Positions 44,281 to 52,965 of a DNA stretch of 64,000 nucleotides are shown here, one piece after another (the stretch's first letter is position 1; every line of letters starts with the position of its first letter). The position numbers and the translations under genes are program-made. The stretch lies in the NCBI RefSeq assembly GCF_005280195.1, contig NZ_SZPR01000008.1, forward strand, positions 1 through 64,000, given 5' to 3'. The DNA comes from Streptomyces galbus. Its GTDB lineage: Bacteria; Actinomycetota; Actinomycetes; Streptomycetales; Streptomycetaceae. Under the pieces are notes generated by a model that made no database searches, was not told the DNA's origin, and worked only from the letters and a program-made list of their open reading frames with translations.

Positions 44281-45129
44281 TCACTCCCCGCCGCGCAGGA
44301 CCGAGTTGCCTTCGTGGGTGGCGTCGGGCGCGGTGACCTCCAGGTCGAGGCGGCCGCTGAGGCCGTAGAAGGCGACGGGGTTGCGCCACAGAACCCGGTC
44401 GACGTCGTCCTCGGTGAAGCCCTCGGTGAGCATCAGGTCGGCGACCTTGCGGGTCTTGAGGGGGTCGCTGCGGCCCCAGTCGGCGGCGGAGTCGACCAGC
44501 ACCCGCTCGGGTCCGTACGCGCGCAGGAGGGCGACCATGCGCCGCTCGTCCATCTTGGTGTCGGGGTACACCGAGAAGCCGAGCCAGCACCCGCTGTCCT
44601 TGGCCTCGCGCACGGTCGTCTCGTTGAGGTGGTCGACCAGGACGCGGTCGAGGGGCAGGGCGGACTCGCGGACCACGTCGAGGGTGCGGCGCAGGCCGGT
44701 GAGCTTGTCGCGGTGCGGGGTGTGCACCAGGGCGGGCAGGCCGTGGTCGGCGGCGAGCTGGAGCTGGACGGCGAGCGCCTTGTCCTCGGCCGGGGTCATC
44801 GCGTCGTAGCCGATCTCGCCGACGGCCACCACGCGGTCCTTGACGAGGTAGCGGGGCAGTTCGTCGAGGACGGGCGTGCAGCGCGGGTCGTTGGCCTCCT
44901 TGGGGTTGAGGGCGAGGGCGCAGTGGTGGGCGATGCCGTACTGGGCGGCGCGGAAGGGCTCCCAGCCGAGCAGCGAGTCGAAGTAGTCGAGGAAGGAGGC
45001 GGGCGAGGTGCGGGGCTGGCCCAGCCAGAACGCCGGCTCGACCACGGCGCGCACCCCGGCGGCGTGCATCGCCTCGTAGTCGTCGGTGGTGCGGGAGGTC
45101 ATGTGGATGTGGGGGTCGAAGATGCGCAT
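44281..45129 (-). CDS. eboB: TatD-family metal-dependent hydrolase, EboB-like
   Basis: A 282-residue amidohydrolase-fold protein. It begins MRIFDPHIHMTSRT with the HxH metal pair. ALVHTPHRD, VLVDHLNE and VLVDSAADWG carry the remaining His/Asp ligands. EboB is the TatD-like member of ebo clusters. Three bases separate it from eboE, and its ATG overlaps the eboA stop by 1 base. Confidence 0.85.
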   Translation of the reverse strand: MRIFDPHIHMTSRTTDDYEAMHAAGVRAVVEPAFWLGQPRTSPASFLDYFDSLLGWEPFRAAQYGIAHHCALALNPKEANDPRCTPVLDELPRYLVKDRVVAVGEIGYDAMTPAEDKALAVQLQLAADHGLPALVHTPHRDKLTGLRRTLDVVRESALPLDRVLVDHLNETTVREAKDSGCWLGFSVYPDTKMDERRMVALLRAYGPERVLVDSAADWGRSDPLKTRKVADLMLTEGFTEDDVDRVLWRNPVAFYGLSGRLDLEVTAPDATHEGNSVLRGGE

Positions 45130-45833
45130 CAGGACTCCTTGCCGTGGGGGTGGTCCGTGCTGCTGTGGTCCGCGGCCGGGGAAGGGGCCGAGGAGGGGGC
45201 CGGGGCGGCGCCGGTCAGGGCGAGCACGTGCCGCAGGTCCTCGGGGACGGTCCGGCCGGCGGCGGTGCGTTCGGCGGCGTGGTCGGTGAGCATCCGGGCG
45301 AGTTCGCCGTCGCCGCGGGCGCGGTCGGCGAGGCGGGCCACCGCGTCGACGGGGACGCCGGTGAACAGGCACTTCAGGACCGCGTGCCGCCAGGCGTGGG
45401 CGTCGAGGTGGCGGGCGGCGTAGGGGCCGACGGCGGCGGCGAGCAGGCGGGTGTCGTTGGTGCGCAGGGCGTCCTCGACCAGGGGCAGGGCGTCGGGGCC
45501 GGGCACCAGGTGGGGCAGGGCGTGCAGGACGGCGCGGCGTTCGTCGGCGGTGCCCTGGTGGTAGACCCGGGTGAGGGTGGCGGCGTCGGCGCGGGCCGCG
45601 TGCAGCAGCAGGACCCGTACGGCGTCGGCGTGGCGGTTGCCGCAGCGGCGCCCGGCTTCGGCGAGGCGCAGTTCCCACACGGAGATCGGCCCGTGGGTGC
45701 CGGGGTGCGCGGCGGCCTCCTGGAGGGCGCGGTGGAACCAGGCGCGGGCGTCGGCGCCGAGGCCGGCGTCCAGGTCGGCGCGCAGCGCGTCCAGACGGGC
45801 GGGTGCCGTGCCGGCGGAGCGCAGGGGGGTCAT
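45129..45833 (-). CDS. eboA: EboA-domain protein
   Basis: A 234-residue helical protein with no catalytic motif. DARAWFHRALQEA, ISVWELRLAEAGRR, VLHALPHL and WRHAVLKCLFTGVPVDAV match the EboA pattern, including the conserved LKCLFTG segment. It is the marker gene of ebo clusters. Expected to be a scaffold or carrier; function unproven. It overlaps both neighbours. Confidence 0.82.
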   Translation of the reverse strand: MTPLRSAGTAPARLDALRADLDAGLGADARAWFHRALQEAAAHPGTHGPISVWELRLAEAGRRCGNRHADAVRVLLLHAARADAATLTRVYHQGTADERRAVLHALPHLVPGPDALPLVEDALRTNDTRLLAAAVGPYAARHLDAHAWRHAVLKCLFTGVPVDAVARLADRARGDGELARMLTDHAAERTAAGRTVPEDLRHVLALTGAAPAPSSAPSPAADHSSTDHPHGKES

Positions 45834-46735
45834 GCGGTGCTCCCTTCTGGGGTGGCGGAGCGGGGCGCGGGGGTGTCGGCCGCCGCTCGGCGCAGGAACG
45901 GCAGGGACCGCTCGGCGTGGTGCGGTCCGGCGTGCGAGTGGCGGGGCAGTTCGACGACGGTCAGGCCCCGGTAGCCGATGTCGGCGAGCGCCGCGAGCAC
46001 GGGCGGGAAGTCGATCTCGCCCTCGCCGAACGGCAGGTGGTCGTGGACGCCGCGGCGCATGTCCTCGATCTGCGCGTGCCGCAGCCAGGGCGCGGCGGCG
46101 CGCACGCAGTCGGCGGGCGGGAGCGGCTCCAGGCACTGGCAGTGGCCGATGTCGAGGGTGAGGCCGAGCGGTGCGGGGTCGCCGAGGAGCCGGCGCAGGT
46201 GGTGGAAGTCGGCGAGGGTGGCGAGCAGGTGGCCGGGCTCGGGTTCGACGGCGAGCGGCACGCCCGCGCCGGCGGCCGCCTCCAGCACGGGGGTCAGGGA
46301 GGCGGCGAGGCGCTCCCAGGCCGCCTCCCGGTCCGTACCGGGCGGAACGATTCCGCTGAAGCAGTGCACCGCGTGCGCGCCGAGGTCGGCGGCCACCCGG
46401 ACGGCCCGCAGCAGCAGGCCGGTCCGGCGCCGGCGGTCCTCGGGCGCGGCGTCCAGGAGGGTCGGGCCGTGCTTGCGGCGCGGGTCCAGGACGTAGCGGG
46501 CACCGGTCTCCACGGTCACCTCCAGCCCCAGCGCGGCCAGCCGGTGGGCGACGTGCCGGGTGCGGGCGGCGAGGTCGGGGGCGTACGGGTCGAGGTGCAT
46601 GTGGTCGAGGGTCAGGCCGACGCCGTCGTAGCCGAGGTCGGCGAGCAGGCCCAGCGCGTCGTCCAGCCGCAGGTCGGCGAGGCCGTTGGTGCCGTACCCG
46701 AAGCGCAAGGAGCGGGGGTCCGCCGGGGTGGTCAT
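45830..46735 (-). CDS. Sugar-phosphate isomerase/epimerase-like TIM-barrel enzyme
   Basis: A 301-residue AP-endonuclease-2-fold protein. LRFGYGTNGLADLRLDDAL, VPLAVEPEPGHLLAT, LTLDIGHCQCL and HAQIEDM hold the Glu/Asp/His metal set. It is likely to isomerise or epimerise the sugar or cyclitol phosphate produced by the inositol-phosphate-synthase-like enzyme. ATG 46735 overlaps the UbiA gene stop. It is an addition to the standard ebo set. Confidence 0.85.
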   Translation of the reverse strand: MTTPADPRSLRFGYGTNGLADLRLDDALGLLADLGYDGVGLTLDHMHLDPYAPDLAARTRHVAHRLAALGLEVTVETGARYVLDPRRKHGPTLLDAAPEDRRRRTGLLLRAVRVAADLGAHAVHCFSGIVPPGTDREAAWERLAASLTPVLEAAAGAGVPLAVEPEPGHLLATLADFHHLRRLLGDPAPLGLTLDIGHCQCLEPLPPADCVRAAAPWLRHAQIEDMRRGVHDHLPFGEGEIDFPPVLAALADIGYRGLTVVELPRHSHAGPHHAERSLPFLRRAAADTPAPRSATPEGSTA

Positions 46736-47610
46736 GTGACGCTCACCCGCCTGGCGAAGGCGCGGGCGAGCGGGGCGAGGGCCGCCGTGCACAGGGCCGT
46801 GGCGGGGGCGCCGGAGCGGGCGGTGAGGGCGGCCTGCAGGGGGATGGTCGCGCGGATGCCGGCGCCCACGGCGCGCTGGGTGAGCGGTGCCGACGGGTTG
46901 AGCGCGGCGTGCAGGTAGGGGCGGACCGTGGTCAGGGCGTACCCGGCGGCGAGGGCGAGCGGCAGGGGTTCGGCGGGCGCCGGGGCCTGCGGCCGGCCGG
47001 TGGCGCGGCGGCGCAGGCGCCAGGTCAGGGCTCCCGTGGTGGCCAGCGCGGTCAGCGGGGCGAGCGGGGTACCGCCGCCGGTCTCCTGGCGGGACACGGT
47101 GGTGACCGCGAGGGTGTGGGCGCCGAGCAGGACCGCCGAGGGCAGGGCCGGGCGGACCCGTCCGGCGGTGGCGGCCGCGCCGAGCAGCAGGTCCAGGCCG
47201 CGGGCGGCCGCCATCGCGAGCGGGCCGGCCGGTGTGCGCTTGAGGACCAGGTCGTACGACCAGACGGTGGCCGCCAGCGGCACGGCGACCGCGAGCGCCG
47301 TCCGGCCCGCGCCGGCGGCCAGCGCCAGCCCGGCGGCGGTGAAGGCACCGGCGGCGCCCAGCGCGGCCGCGGGACGGATCCGCCCGGACGGCAGCGGGCG
47401 GTGGGGGCGCTCGGCGGCGTCCTCGTCCCGGTCGGCCCAGTCGTTGAGGGCCATGCCGGCCTCGTACAGGCACAGCGAGGAGGTGATGCCCAGCAGGGTC
47501 CGCCCGGTGGGGCGCGTGCCGAGGGCCGCGGCCCCGGCGAGCGCGTCGCCGGGGACGGTGAACAGGGCGGGCAGCCGCAGCAGTTCCGCCCAGGCGCGCG
47601 ACCGGCTCAT
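46732..47610 (-). CDS. eboC: UbiA-family prenyltransferase (EboC position)
   Basis: A 292-residue membrane enzyme with eight or nine hydrophobic segments. The first Asp-rich motif is NDWADRDED (NDxxDxxxD), which binds the magnesium-prenyl diphosphate. The second is weaker (YDLVLKRTPAG). It fits the SCO3242-like UbiA subgroup that sits beside inositol-phosphate-synthase-like genes. It would transfer a prenyl group to the product of its neighbour. Confidence 0.87.
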   Translation of the reverse strand: MSRSRAWAELLRLPALFTVPGDALAGAAALGTRPTGRTLLGITSSLCLYEAGMALNDWADRDEDAAERPHRPLPSGRIRPAAALGAAGAFTAAGLALAAGAGRTALAVAVPLAATVWSYDLVLKRTPAGPLAMAAARGLDLLLGAAATAGRVRPALPSAVLLGAHTLAVTTVSRQETGGGTPLAPLTALATTGALTWRLRRRATGRPQAPAPAEPLPLALAAGYALTTVRPYLHAALNPSAPLTQRAVGAGIRATIPLQAALTARSGAPATALCTAALAPLARAFARRVSVT

Positions 47611-48731
47611 CGGGCCTCACTCAACTGCCGGGCGAACTCGACCAGTTCGGCGTACTGGGCGGCGAGCGCGGCCGGTGCCGTGCCGACCGGGTCCTTGAAG
47701 AAGAACGCCAGCTCGCCCAGCGGGCCCGACCGGCCCGTCTCGTGCGCGCGGGCCACCAGGCGGGCCAGGTCCAGGATCAGGGGCGCCGCGAGCGCCGAGT
47801 CGCAGCCCTGCCAGATGGTCTGCAGGACCATGCGGGTGCCGAGGAACCCGTCGAAGGCGATGTGGTCCCAGGCGGTCTTCCAGTCGCCGAGGGCCGGCAC
47901 GTCGTCGATGTGGACCTCGCCCTCGGGCACGGTGCCGAGGGTGTCGGCGAGGACGCGCTCCTTGCCCGCGTTCTTGGCGGCGGCCGCCGCCGGGTCGGCG
48001 AGCGCGGCGCCGTCGCCGCCGCCGAGCAGGTTGGTGCCGGACCAGGCGCGCACCGCGAGCGCCCGCTGGGCGAACATCGGCCCGAGCGCGGCCCGCAGCA
48101 GCGTCTGCCCGGTCTTGCCGTCCCGCCCGGCGTACGGCGGTCCGCCGGCCGCGGCCTGCCCGGCGAGGGCGGGGTGGTGCAGGCCGGTGGAGGGGGTGAA
48201 GTTGACGTAGGGGCAGCCGGCGCGCAGGGCGGCGGCCGCGTAGAGCGAGCTGGGCGGCAGGTCGTCGCCGGTCGCGACCGGCTCGGTGGAGGCGACGTTG
48301 ACCACGACCGCGCGGGCCAGGCCGTTGCGCCGGACGAAGCCGCGCAGGTCCTCGGTGAAGGCGGCGATGAGTTCCTCGTCGGTGCGGGTGTCGCCGGGCA
48401 GCGGCCCGCCGGTGGTGATCTCCCGGTCGGCGGCGGCGAGTTCGGCGGCGACGGCGCCGGGCAGCCGGTGCGGCAGGACCCCGCCCGCGGCGAGCTGCTC
48501 GGCGCGCTTGGGCAGGGGGCAGTCGGTGGTGTCGTGGCCGCCGAAGACGAGGGACGACAGGGCGGGCAGACCGCTGCCGGCGAACTCCGGGCCCTCGGTG
48601 ACCAGGCCCGTCGGCGGGTGCAGGCCCGCGGTCAGTGCGGCGCAGCCCGCGACCACGGTGGTGGCGACGGAGCCGCGGGCTCCGATCAGCCAGACGCCGA
48701 CGCGCGGGGAACGGGCGGGGGGCGCGGACAT
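47607..48731 (-). CDS. Inositol-3-phosphate-synthase-like NAD-dependent cyclase
   Basis: A 374-residue protein of the inositol-1-phosphate synthase family. NAD-binding GARGSVATTVVAG at the N-terminus, VVNVASTEP and YVNFTPSTG in the core, and GKTGQTLLRAALGPMFAQRAL and SGTNLLGG in the catalytic domain. It should cyclise glucose-6-phosphate or a related sugar phosphate. It starts the ebo-like operon and takes the place that a 3-dehydroquinate-synthase-like cyclase (EboD) occupies in cyanobacteria. It overlaps the UbiA gene by 4 bases. Confidence 0.88.
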   Translation of the reverse strand: MSAPPARSPRVGVWLIGARGSVATTVVAGCAALTAGLHPPTGLVTEGPEFAGSGLPALSSLVFGGHDTTDCPLPKRAEQLAAGGVLPHRLPGAVAAELAAADREITTGGPLPGDTRTDEELIAAFTEDLRGFVRRNGLARAVVVNVASTEPVATGDDLPPSSLYAAAALRAGCPYVNFTPSTGLHHPALAGQAAAGGPPYAGRDGKTGQTLLRAALGPMFAQRALAVRAWSGTNLLGGGDGAALADPAAAAAKNAGKERVLADTLGTVPEGEVHIDDVPALGDWKTAWDHIAFDGFLGTRMVLQTIWQGCDSALAAPLILDLARLVARAHETGRSGPLGELAFFFKDPVGTAPAALAAQYAELVEFARQLSEAR

Positions 48732-48823
48732 GGGCAGCCTCCTTGTCGTACGCGGACACCGGGAAGGGGGTGAGGGGAAGGACGCGCTGCCTTCCGCAGC
48801 GGCTGGTGCGCGGGTGGGGCGCG

Positions 48824-48877
48824 GATCGTGCGGGGCGACGACGGGTCGCGGATCGAGCGGGGCGACGACGGGTCGCG
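48824..48877. repeat. Tandem 27-base repeat, two copies
   Basis: Units 48824-48850 and 48851-48877 differ at one base (T/A at unit position 6). They lie upstream of the ebo-like operon, in its probable promoter region (48732-48913). Confidence 0.8.
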
Positions 48878-48913
48878 GGCCGGCGGAGTCCGGCTGGAGT
48901 CACGGGGAGCGAC

Positions 48914-48945
48914 GGCGGGCGGGAGTCCGGCGTCCCCCGCCCGCC
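48914..48945 (-). terminator. Terminator after the ThuA-DUF1080 gene
   Basis: GGCGGGCGGG (48914-48923) and CCCGCCCGCC (48936-48945), 10-bp perfect stem, five bases past the stop codon. It separates the sugar locus from the ebo-like operon. Confidence 0.75.
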
Positions 48946-48950
48946 GCCGG

Positions 48951-50270
48951 TCAGCGGCCCCTGACGGGCAGTTCCTTGATCCGGACGTTGCGGAAGGACA
49001 CCTCGTCACCGGCCCCGTGGTTCTGCAGGCCGATGTGTCCGTCGGTGAGGCTGCGCGCCGGGTCGGTGTTGGTGAAGTCGTTGATCTTCACGCCGTTGAG
49101 CCAGACGCGCAGGCGTTCGCCCTCGACCCGGATCTCGTACGTGTTCCACTCCCCCGGCGGGTTCAGCGCGCGGTCGCGCTTCTTCAGGTCGGCGGAGCGG
49201 AAGCCGTAGACGGACCCCGTGGTCTTCTCGGGGACGTCGGTGGCGTCGATCTGGACCTCGTAGCCGTGGTCGACGGCCGACCACGGGTCGTCCGAGGGCG
49301 GGAAGCCCACGAACACGCCCGAGTTGTCGTCGCCGGCCGTCTTCCAGTCGAGCTTCAGGGAGTACGACCCGAAGCCGCGGTCGGCGTACCAGAGCAGGCC
49401 CATCCCGCCGGTCGAGGTGAGCGTGCCGTCCTCGGACAGGGTGAAGGAGCCGGGGCCCGCCTGGCGCCAGCCGTCGAGCGAGCCGCCGTCGAACAGGGCG
49501 GTGTATCCCGTCTCCGGTCGGCAGTCGGCCTGTGCGGCGCCGATCGCGTACCGGATTCCGCCGAGCAGGTGGCGGCGGAACGCGGGGTCCGCGTACGACT
49601 CCTGGGTGTGGCCGCCTCCGGTGTAGAAGGCCCGGCCGCCCCGGTACTCCTGGCACCAGGCGATCGGGTGGTCGCCGTTCATGGTGCCGCCGCTGTAGGA
49701 CGTCTCGTCGAGCGAGGCGAGGACGTGGGCCCTCTCCCTGGGGTCGGAGCGGTAGTTGTACCACTCGTCGGTCCGCTGCCAGGTCGGTCCGAGGCCGGCG
49801 GTGGCCGGGTGGGCGCGGTCCTCGACCCGCACGGTGGCGGGCTGGATCGCGGGGTGCGACTGGAAATAGGCCCCGGCCAGGCCGCCGTAGAACGCCCAGT
49901 CGTACTCGGTGTCGGCCGCCGCGTGGACGCCGACCCAGCCGCCGCCGTGGCGGACGTAGTCCTCGAACGCCCGCTGCTGGGCCGCGTCGAGGACGTCGCC
50001 GGTGGTGGACAGGAACACCACGGCGTCGTAGCGCCTGAGCCCGGCCGGGGTGAAGGCGCGGGCGTCCTCGGTGGCGTCGACCGTGAGGCCGGCGCTCTCG
50101 CCGAGTTCGCGCACCGCCGCCACACCGGCGGGGATCGAGTCGTGCCGGAAACCGGCCGTCTTGGAGAAGACCAGCACCCGTCCGCCGTCGTCCGCGTCCT
50201 GCGACGCGGCCGGTGCGGAGGCGCAGCCGAGGAGCAGGGCGGCCGTGGCGATGGCAGTCACTGTGCGCAT
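48951..50270 (-). CDS. Secreted ThuA-domain plus DUF1080 lipoprotein
   Basis: A 439-residue exported lipoprotein. The signal ends in LLLGCAS, so Cys is lipidated. Residues about 30-245 are a ThuA-like class I amidotransferase-fold domain (VLVFSKTAGFRHDSIPAG, WVGVHAAADTEYDW, GGRAFYTGGGHTQESY). Residues 255-435 are DUF1080 (GYTALFDGGSLDGWRQAG, YEVQIDATDVPEKTTGSVYG), now named 3-keto-disaccharide hydrolase. It likely acts outside the membrane on an oxidised glycoside. It follows the PQQ-type dehydrogenase gene with a 12-base gap. Confidence 0.88.
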   Translation of the reverse strand: MRTVTAIATAALLLGCASAPAASQDADDGGRVLVFSKTAGFRHDSIPAGVAAVRELGESAGLTVDATEDARAFTPAGLRRYDAVVFLSTTGDVLDAAQQRAFEDYVRHGGGWVGVHAAADTEYDWAFYGGLAGAYFQSHPAIQPATVRVEDRAHPATAGLGPTWQRTDEWYNYRSDPRERAHVLASLDETSYSGGTMNGDHPIAWCQEYRGGRAFYTGGGHTQESYADPAFRRHLLGGIRYAIGAAQADCRPETGYTALFDGGSLDGWRQAGPGSFTLSEDGTLTSTGGMGLLWYADRGFGSYSLKLDWKTAGDDNSGVFVGFPPSDDPWSAVDHGYEVQIDATDVPEKTTGSVYGFRSADLKKRDRALNPPGEWNTYEIRVEGERLRVWLNGVKINDFTNTDPARSLTDGHIGLQNHGAGDEVSFRNVRIKELPVRGR

Positions 50271-50282
50271 GTGCGGCTCCTC

Positions 50283-52784
50283 TCAGCCCGTGGTGAAGGT
50301 GAAGTCGTCGACGTCGAACAGGGCTCCGGTGCCGCCCTTGGCCACCAGGTAGAGCGTGGTGGTGCCGCGCGGGGCGCGCGACAGGTCGGCCTGGACGTCC
50401 TGGAAGGTCTCCCAGCCGCCGGTCGCCGGCACGGTGGCCCTGCCGAGCAGGGTGCCGCTCGCCGAGCCGGCCCGGATCTCCAGGGTCCCGCCGGCGCCGC
50501 CGGAGGCGACCCGCGCGGTGATCTTCCGGGCGTTGTCCACGACGTACGGCGTGAACGAGATCCAGTCACCGTGCTGGAGGTCGCCGACGACCCTGCCGCC
50601 GTGCGCGGTGTCCTTGGCGATCACCGAGGCGCCGGCGCTGTCGCCGAAGTGCTCGGCCTGGCGGTGGCGGGGCTGCAGGACGCTCTGGTCGTGCGAGGTG
50701 AGCGCCGCCTGGCCGCCGCCTCCGTTGTCGGTGTACTCGGCGTTCAGCACGCCGAAGATGTTGGCGTCCTCGTCGTGTCCGCCGTCGGCGCTGGTCTGGA
50801 TGGTGCCGGAGCAGCCGGTGGCGGAGGTGAGCGGGTGGCCGTGGGTGTCGTGGCCGAGGACGAAGGTCACCTTGACCTTGGCGCAGTCGATCCGGCGTCC
50901 GTCCTCGGGGTCGGTCACCTTCACGGTGAAGGGGACGGCGTCGCCGAAGCTGAAGAGCTGGCCGTCCTTCGGGGTCTGCAGCACCACGGTGGGCGCGGTG
51001 TTGCCGACGACGATCTGCACGCTGGCGCTGCCGGTGCGGCCCGTGGGGTCCTTGGCGGTCACCGTCGCGGTGTACGTGCCGTTCGTGCGGTAGGTGTGCC
51101 GCGGGGCGGCGTCGGTCGACCGTGTGCCGTCGCCGAAGTCCCAGCTGTAGGTCAGCGTGTCGCCGTCCTGGTCGCTGGTGCCCGCCGAGGAGAACTGCAC
51201 CTTCAGCGGGGCCCGGCCGGAGGTGCGGCTCGCCGTGGCCTGCGCGACGGGCGAGTGGCCGTCGGTCGCGTTCTCGATGCGGTACAGCGCCGAGTTCTCG
51301 TCGCCGCCGAACCAGGAGACGCCGTAGTCGAGGACGTACAGCGCGCCGTCGGGCCCGAAGGCCATGTCCATCACCTGCGTGCCGGTCCACGGCACGTCGT
51401 TCACGGCCTGCACGGTGCCGTCGGCGTCGCTGGTGATGCGCTTGATCCAGCGCCGGCCGAACTCCCCGGCGAAGAAGTCGCCGTCGTAGGCCTCGGGGAA
51501 CTTCACCGGCGAGTCGAGCGCGGGGTCGTAGTGGTAGACCGGGCCGCCCATCGGGGACTCGGAGCCGTCGCCGAACTCGGGCACCGAGGGGCCGTCGTAG
51601 GGGATCCAGGCGGGCTGGGCCGGGGGCAGTTCGGTCAGGCCGGTGTTGTGCGGCGAGGTGTTCCGCGGGGCGGAGCAGTCGAAGGCGGCGCCGGAGGTGC
51701 GGGTGGCGAAGTCGTAGTCGACGTAGGCGTCGTTGCCGCCGGTGCAGTACGGCCAGCCGAAGTTGCCGGGACCGGTGACGCGGGCGAACTCGACCTGGCC
51801 GGCCGGTCCGCGGGCGGGGTCGGCGGCGCCGGCGTCGGGGCCGTAGTCACCGACGTAGAGGATGCCGGTCTGCCGGTCGACGCTGAAGCGGAACGGGTTG
51901 CGGAAGCCCATCGCGTAGATCTCGGGCCTGGTCCGGTCCGTGCCGACGGGGAAGAGGTTGCCGTCGGGGATGGAGTAGCCGCCGTCCGCCTGGACCTTGA
52001 TGCGCAGGATCTTGCCGCGCAGGTCGTTGGTGTTGCCGGAGGTGCGCTGGGCGTCGAAGCCGGGGTTGCGGTTCGCGCGTTCGTCGATCGGGGTGAAGCC
52101 GTCGGACTGGAAGGGGTTGGTGTCGTCACCCGTCGACAGGTAGAGGTTGCCTGCCGCGTCGAAGTCGATGTCGCCGCCGACGTGGCAGCACAGACCGCGG
52201 GTGGTGGGGACGTCGAGGATCTTCGTCTCGCTGGCGGTGTCGAGCGTGCCGTCGGTCCTCAGCATGAAGCGGGACAGGCGGTTGACGCCGTCGTACGGGG
52301 CGAAGTCGGCGGCGGTGCCGGTCTCCGGGGCGTCGCCCGCGGGGGTGTCCAACGGGGGCGCGTAGTAGAGGTAGATGAACCGGTTGGTGGCGAAGCCGGG
52401 GTCGACGCCGACGCCTTGCAGGCCCTCCTCGTCGTGGGAGTAGACGGCGAGCTTGCCGGCCAGTCTGGTGGTGCCGGCCGCGTCGGTCAGGCGCAGTTCG
52501 CCGTCGCGTGAGGTGTGCAGGACCGAGCGGTCCGGCAGGACGGCCAGCGACATGGGTTCGCCGACCTCCGGCTCACCCTTGGCGAGGGTGACCTGCTGGA
52601 AGTCCTCGGCGGCGACGGCCGGGGCGGTGTCCGGGGCGGCGACGGCTGCGCCGGCGACGGGGGTGGAGAGGGTGAGGGAGGCGCCCGCGAGCAGCGCTCC
52701 GCCGAGCAGGGCGACGGCCCGGTGCAGGCGCCGCCGGGGGGTGGTGGGTCTTGCCGTGGGGGTGGTGCGGTCGTTCCCGTGCAC
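50283..52784 (-). CDS. Secreted sorbosone/PQQ-type sugar dehydrogenase with PKD and CBM-like domains
   Basis: An 833-residue exported protein. The signal peptide (LHRAVALLGGALLAGASL) is followed by a six-bladed propeller, about 60-480, with the PQQ-type sugar dehydrogenase motifs EEGLQGVGVDPGF, GLCCHVGGDIDFD, GNTNDLRGKILRI and AMGFRNPFRFSVD. A PKD domain lies at about 490-575 (YSWDFGDGTRSTD), and the C-terminus resembles a carbohydrate-binding CBM6 domain (HGDWISFTPYVV). It probably oxidises an extracellular sugar. GTG 52784 has GGAGG upstream. Confidence 0.9.
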   Translation of the reverse strand: MHGNDRTTPTARPTTPRRRLHRAVALLGGALLAGASLTLSTPVAGAAVAAPDTAPAVAAEDFQQVTLAKGEPEVGEPMSLAVLPDRSVLHTSRDGELRLTDAAGTTRLAGKLAVYSHDEEGLQGVGVDPGFATNRFIYLYYAPPLDTPAGDAPETGTAADFAPYDGVNRLSRFMLRTDGTLDTASETKILDVPTTRGLCCHVGGDIDFDAAGNLYLSTGDDTNPFQSDGFTPIDERANRNPGFDAQRTSGNTNDLRGKILRIKVQADGGYSIPDGNLFPVGTDRTRPEIYAMGFRNPFRFSVDRQTGILYVGDYGPDAGAADPARGPAGQVEFARVTGPGNFGWPYCTGGNDAYVDYDFATRTSGAAFDCSAPRNTSPHNTGLTELPPAQPAWIPYDGPSVPEFGDGSESPMGGPVYHYDPALDSPVKFPEAYDGDFFAGEFGRRWIKRITSDADGTVQAVNDVPWTGTQVMDMAFGPDGALYVLDYGVSWFGGDENSALYRIENATDGHSPVAQATASRTSGRAPLKVQFSSAGTSDQDGDTLTYSWDFGDGTRSTDAAPRHTYRTNGTYTATVTAKDPTGRTGSASVQIVVGNTAPTVVLQTPKDGQLFSFGDAVPFTVKVTDPEDGRRIDCAKVKVTFVLGHDTHGHPLTSATGCSGTIQTSADGGHDEDANIFGVLNAEYTDNGGGGQAALTSHDQSVLQPRHRQAEHFGDSAGASVIAKDTAHGGRVVGDLQHGDWISFTPYVVDNARKITARVASGGAGGTLEIRAGSASGTLLGRATVPATGGWETFQDVQADLSRAPRGTTTLYLVAKGGTGALFDVDDFTFTTG

Positions 52785-52898
52785 GAAATGCCTCCAGTGA
52801 GGGGCCGGTGGTACGGGCGGGTGCGATCGCCGGGATGCGCCGTCATCCCGGAGGGGGTGCCGACCGGCGTGGTGCCGTGGGGGCCGGTCGGACCAGGG

Positions 52899-52965
52899 GG
52901 CTACGGGGTGCGGTCAGGTGGGCTACGGGGGTGCGGTCAAGTGGGCTACGGGGTGCGGTCAGGTG
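52899..52965. repeat. Three tandem 22-23-base repeats at the end of a gene
   Basis: GGCTACGGGGTGCGGTCAGG and variants occur at 52899-52920, 52921-52943 and 52944-52965. The last copy runs through the stop codon (52959-52961) of the isomerase gene, so the repeat arose by copying the gene end. Confidence 0.85.
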
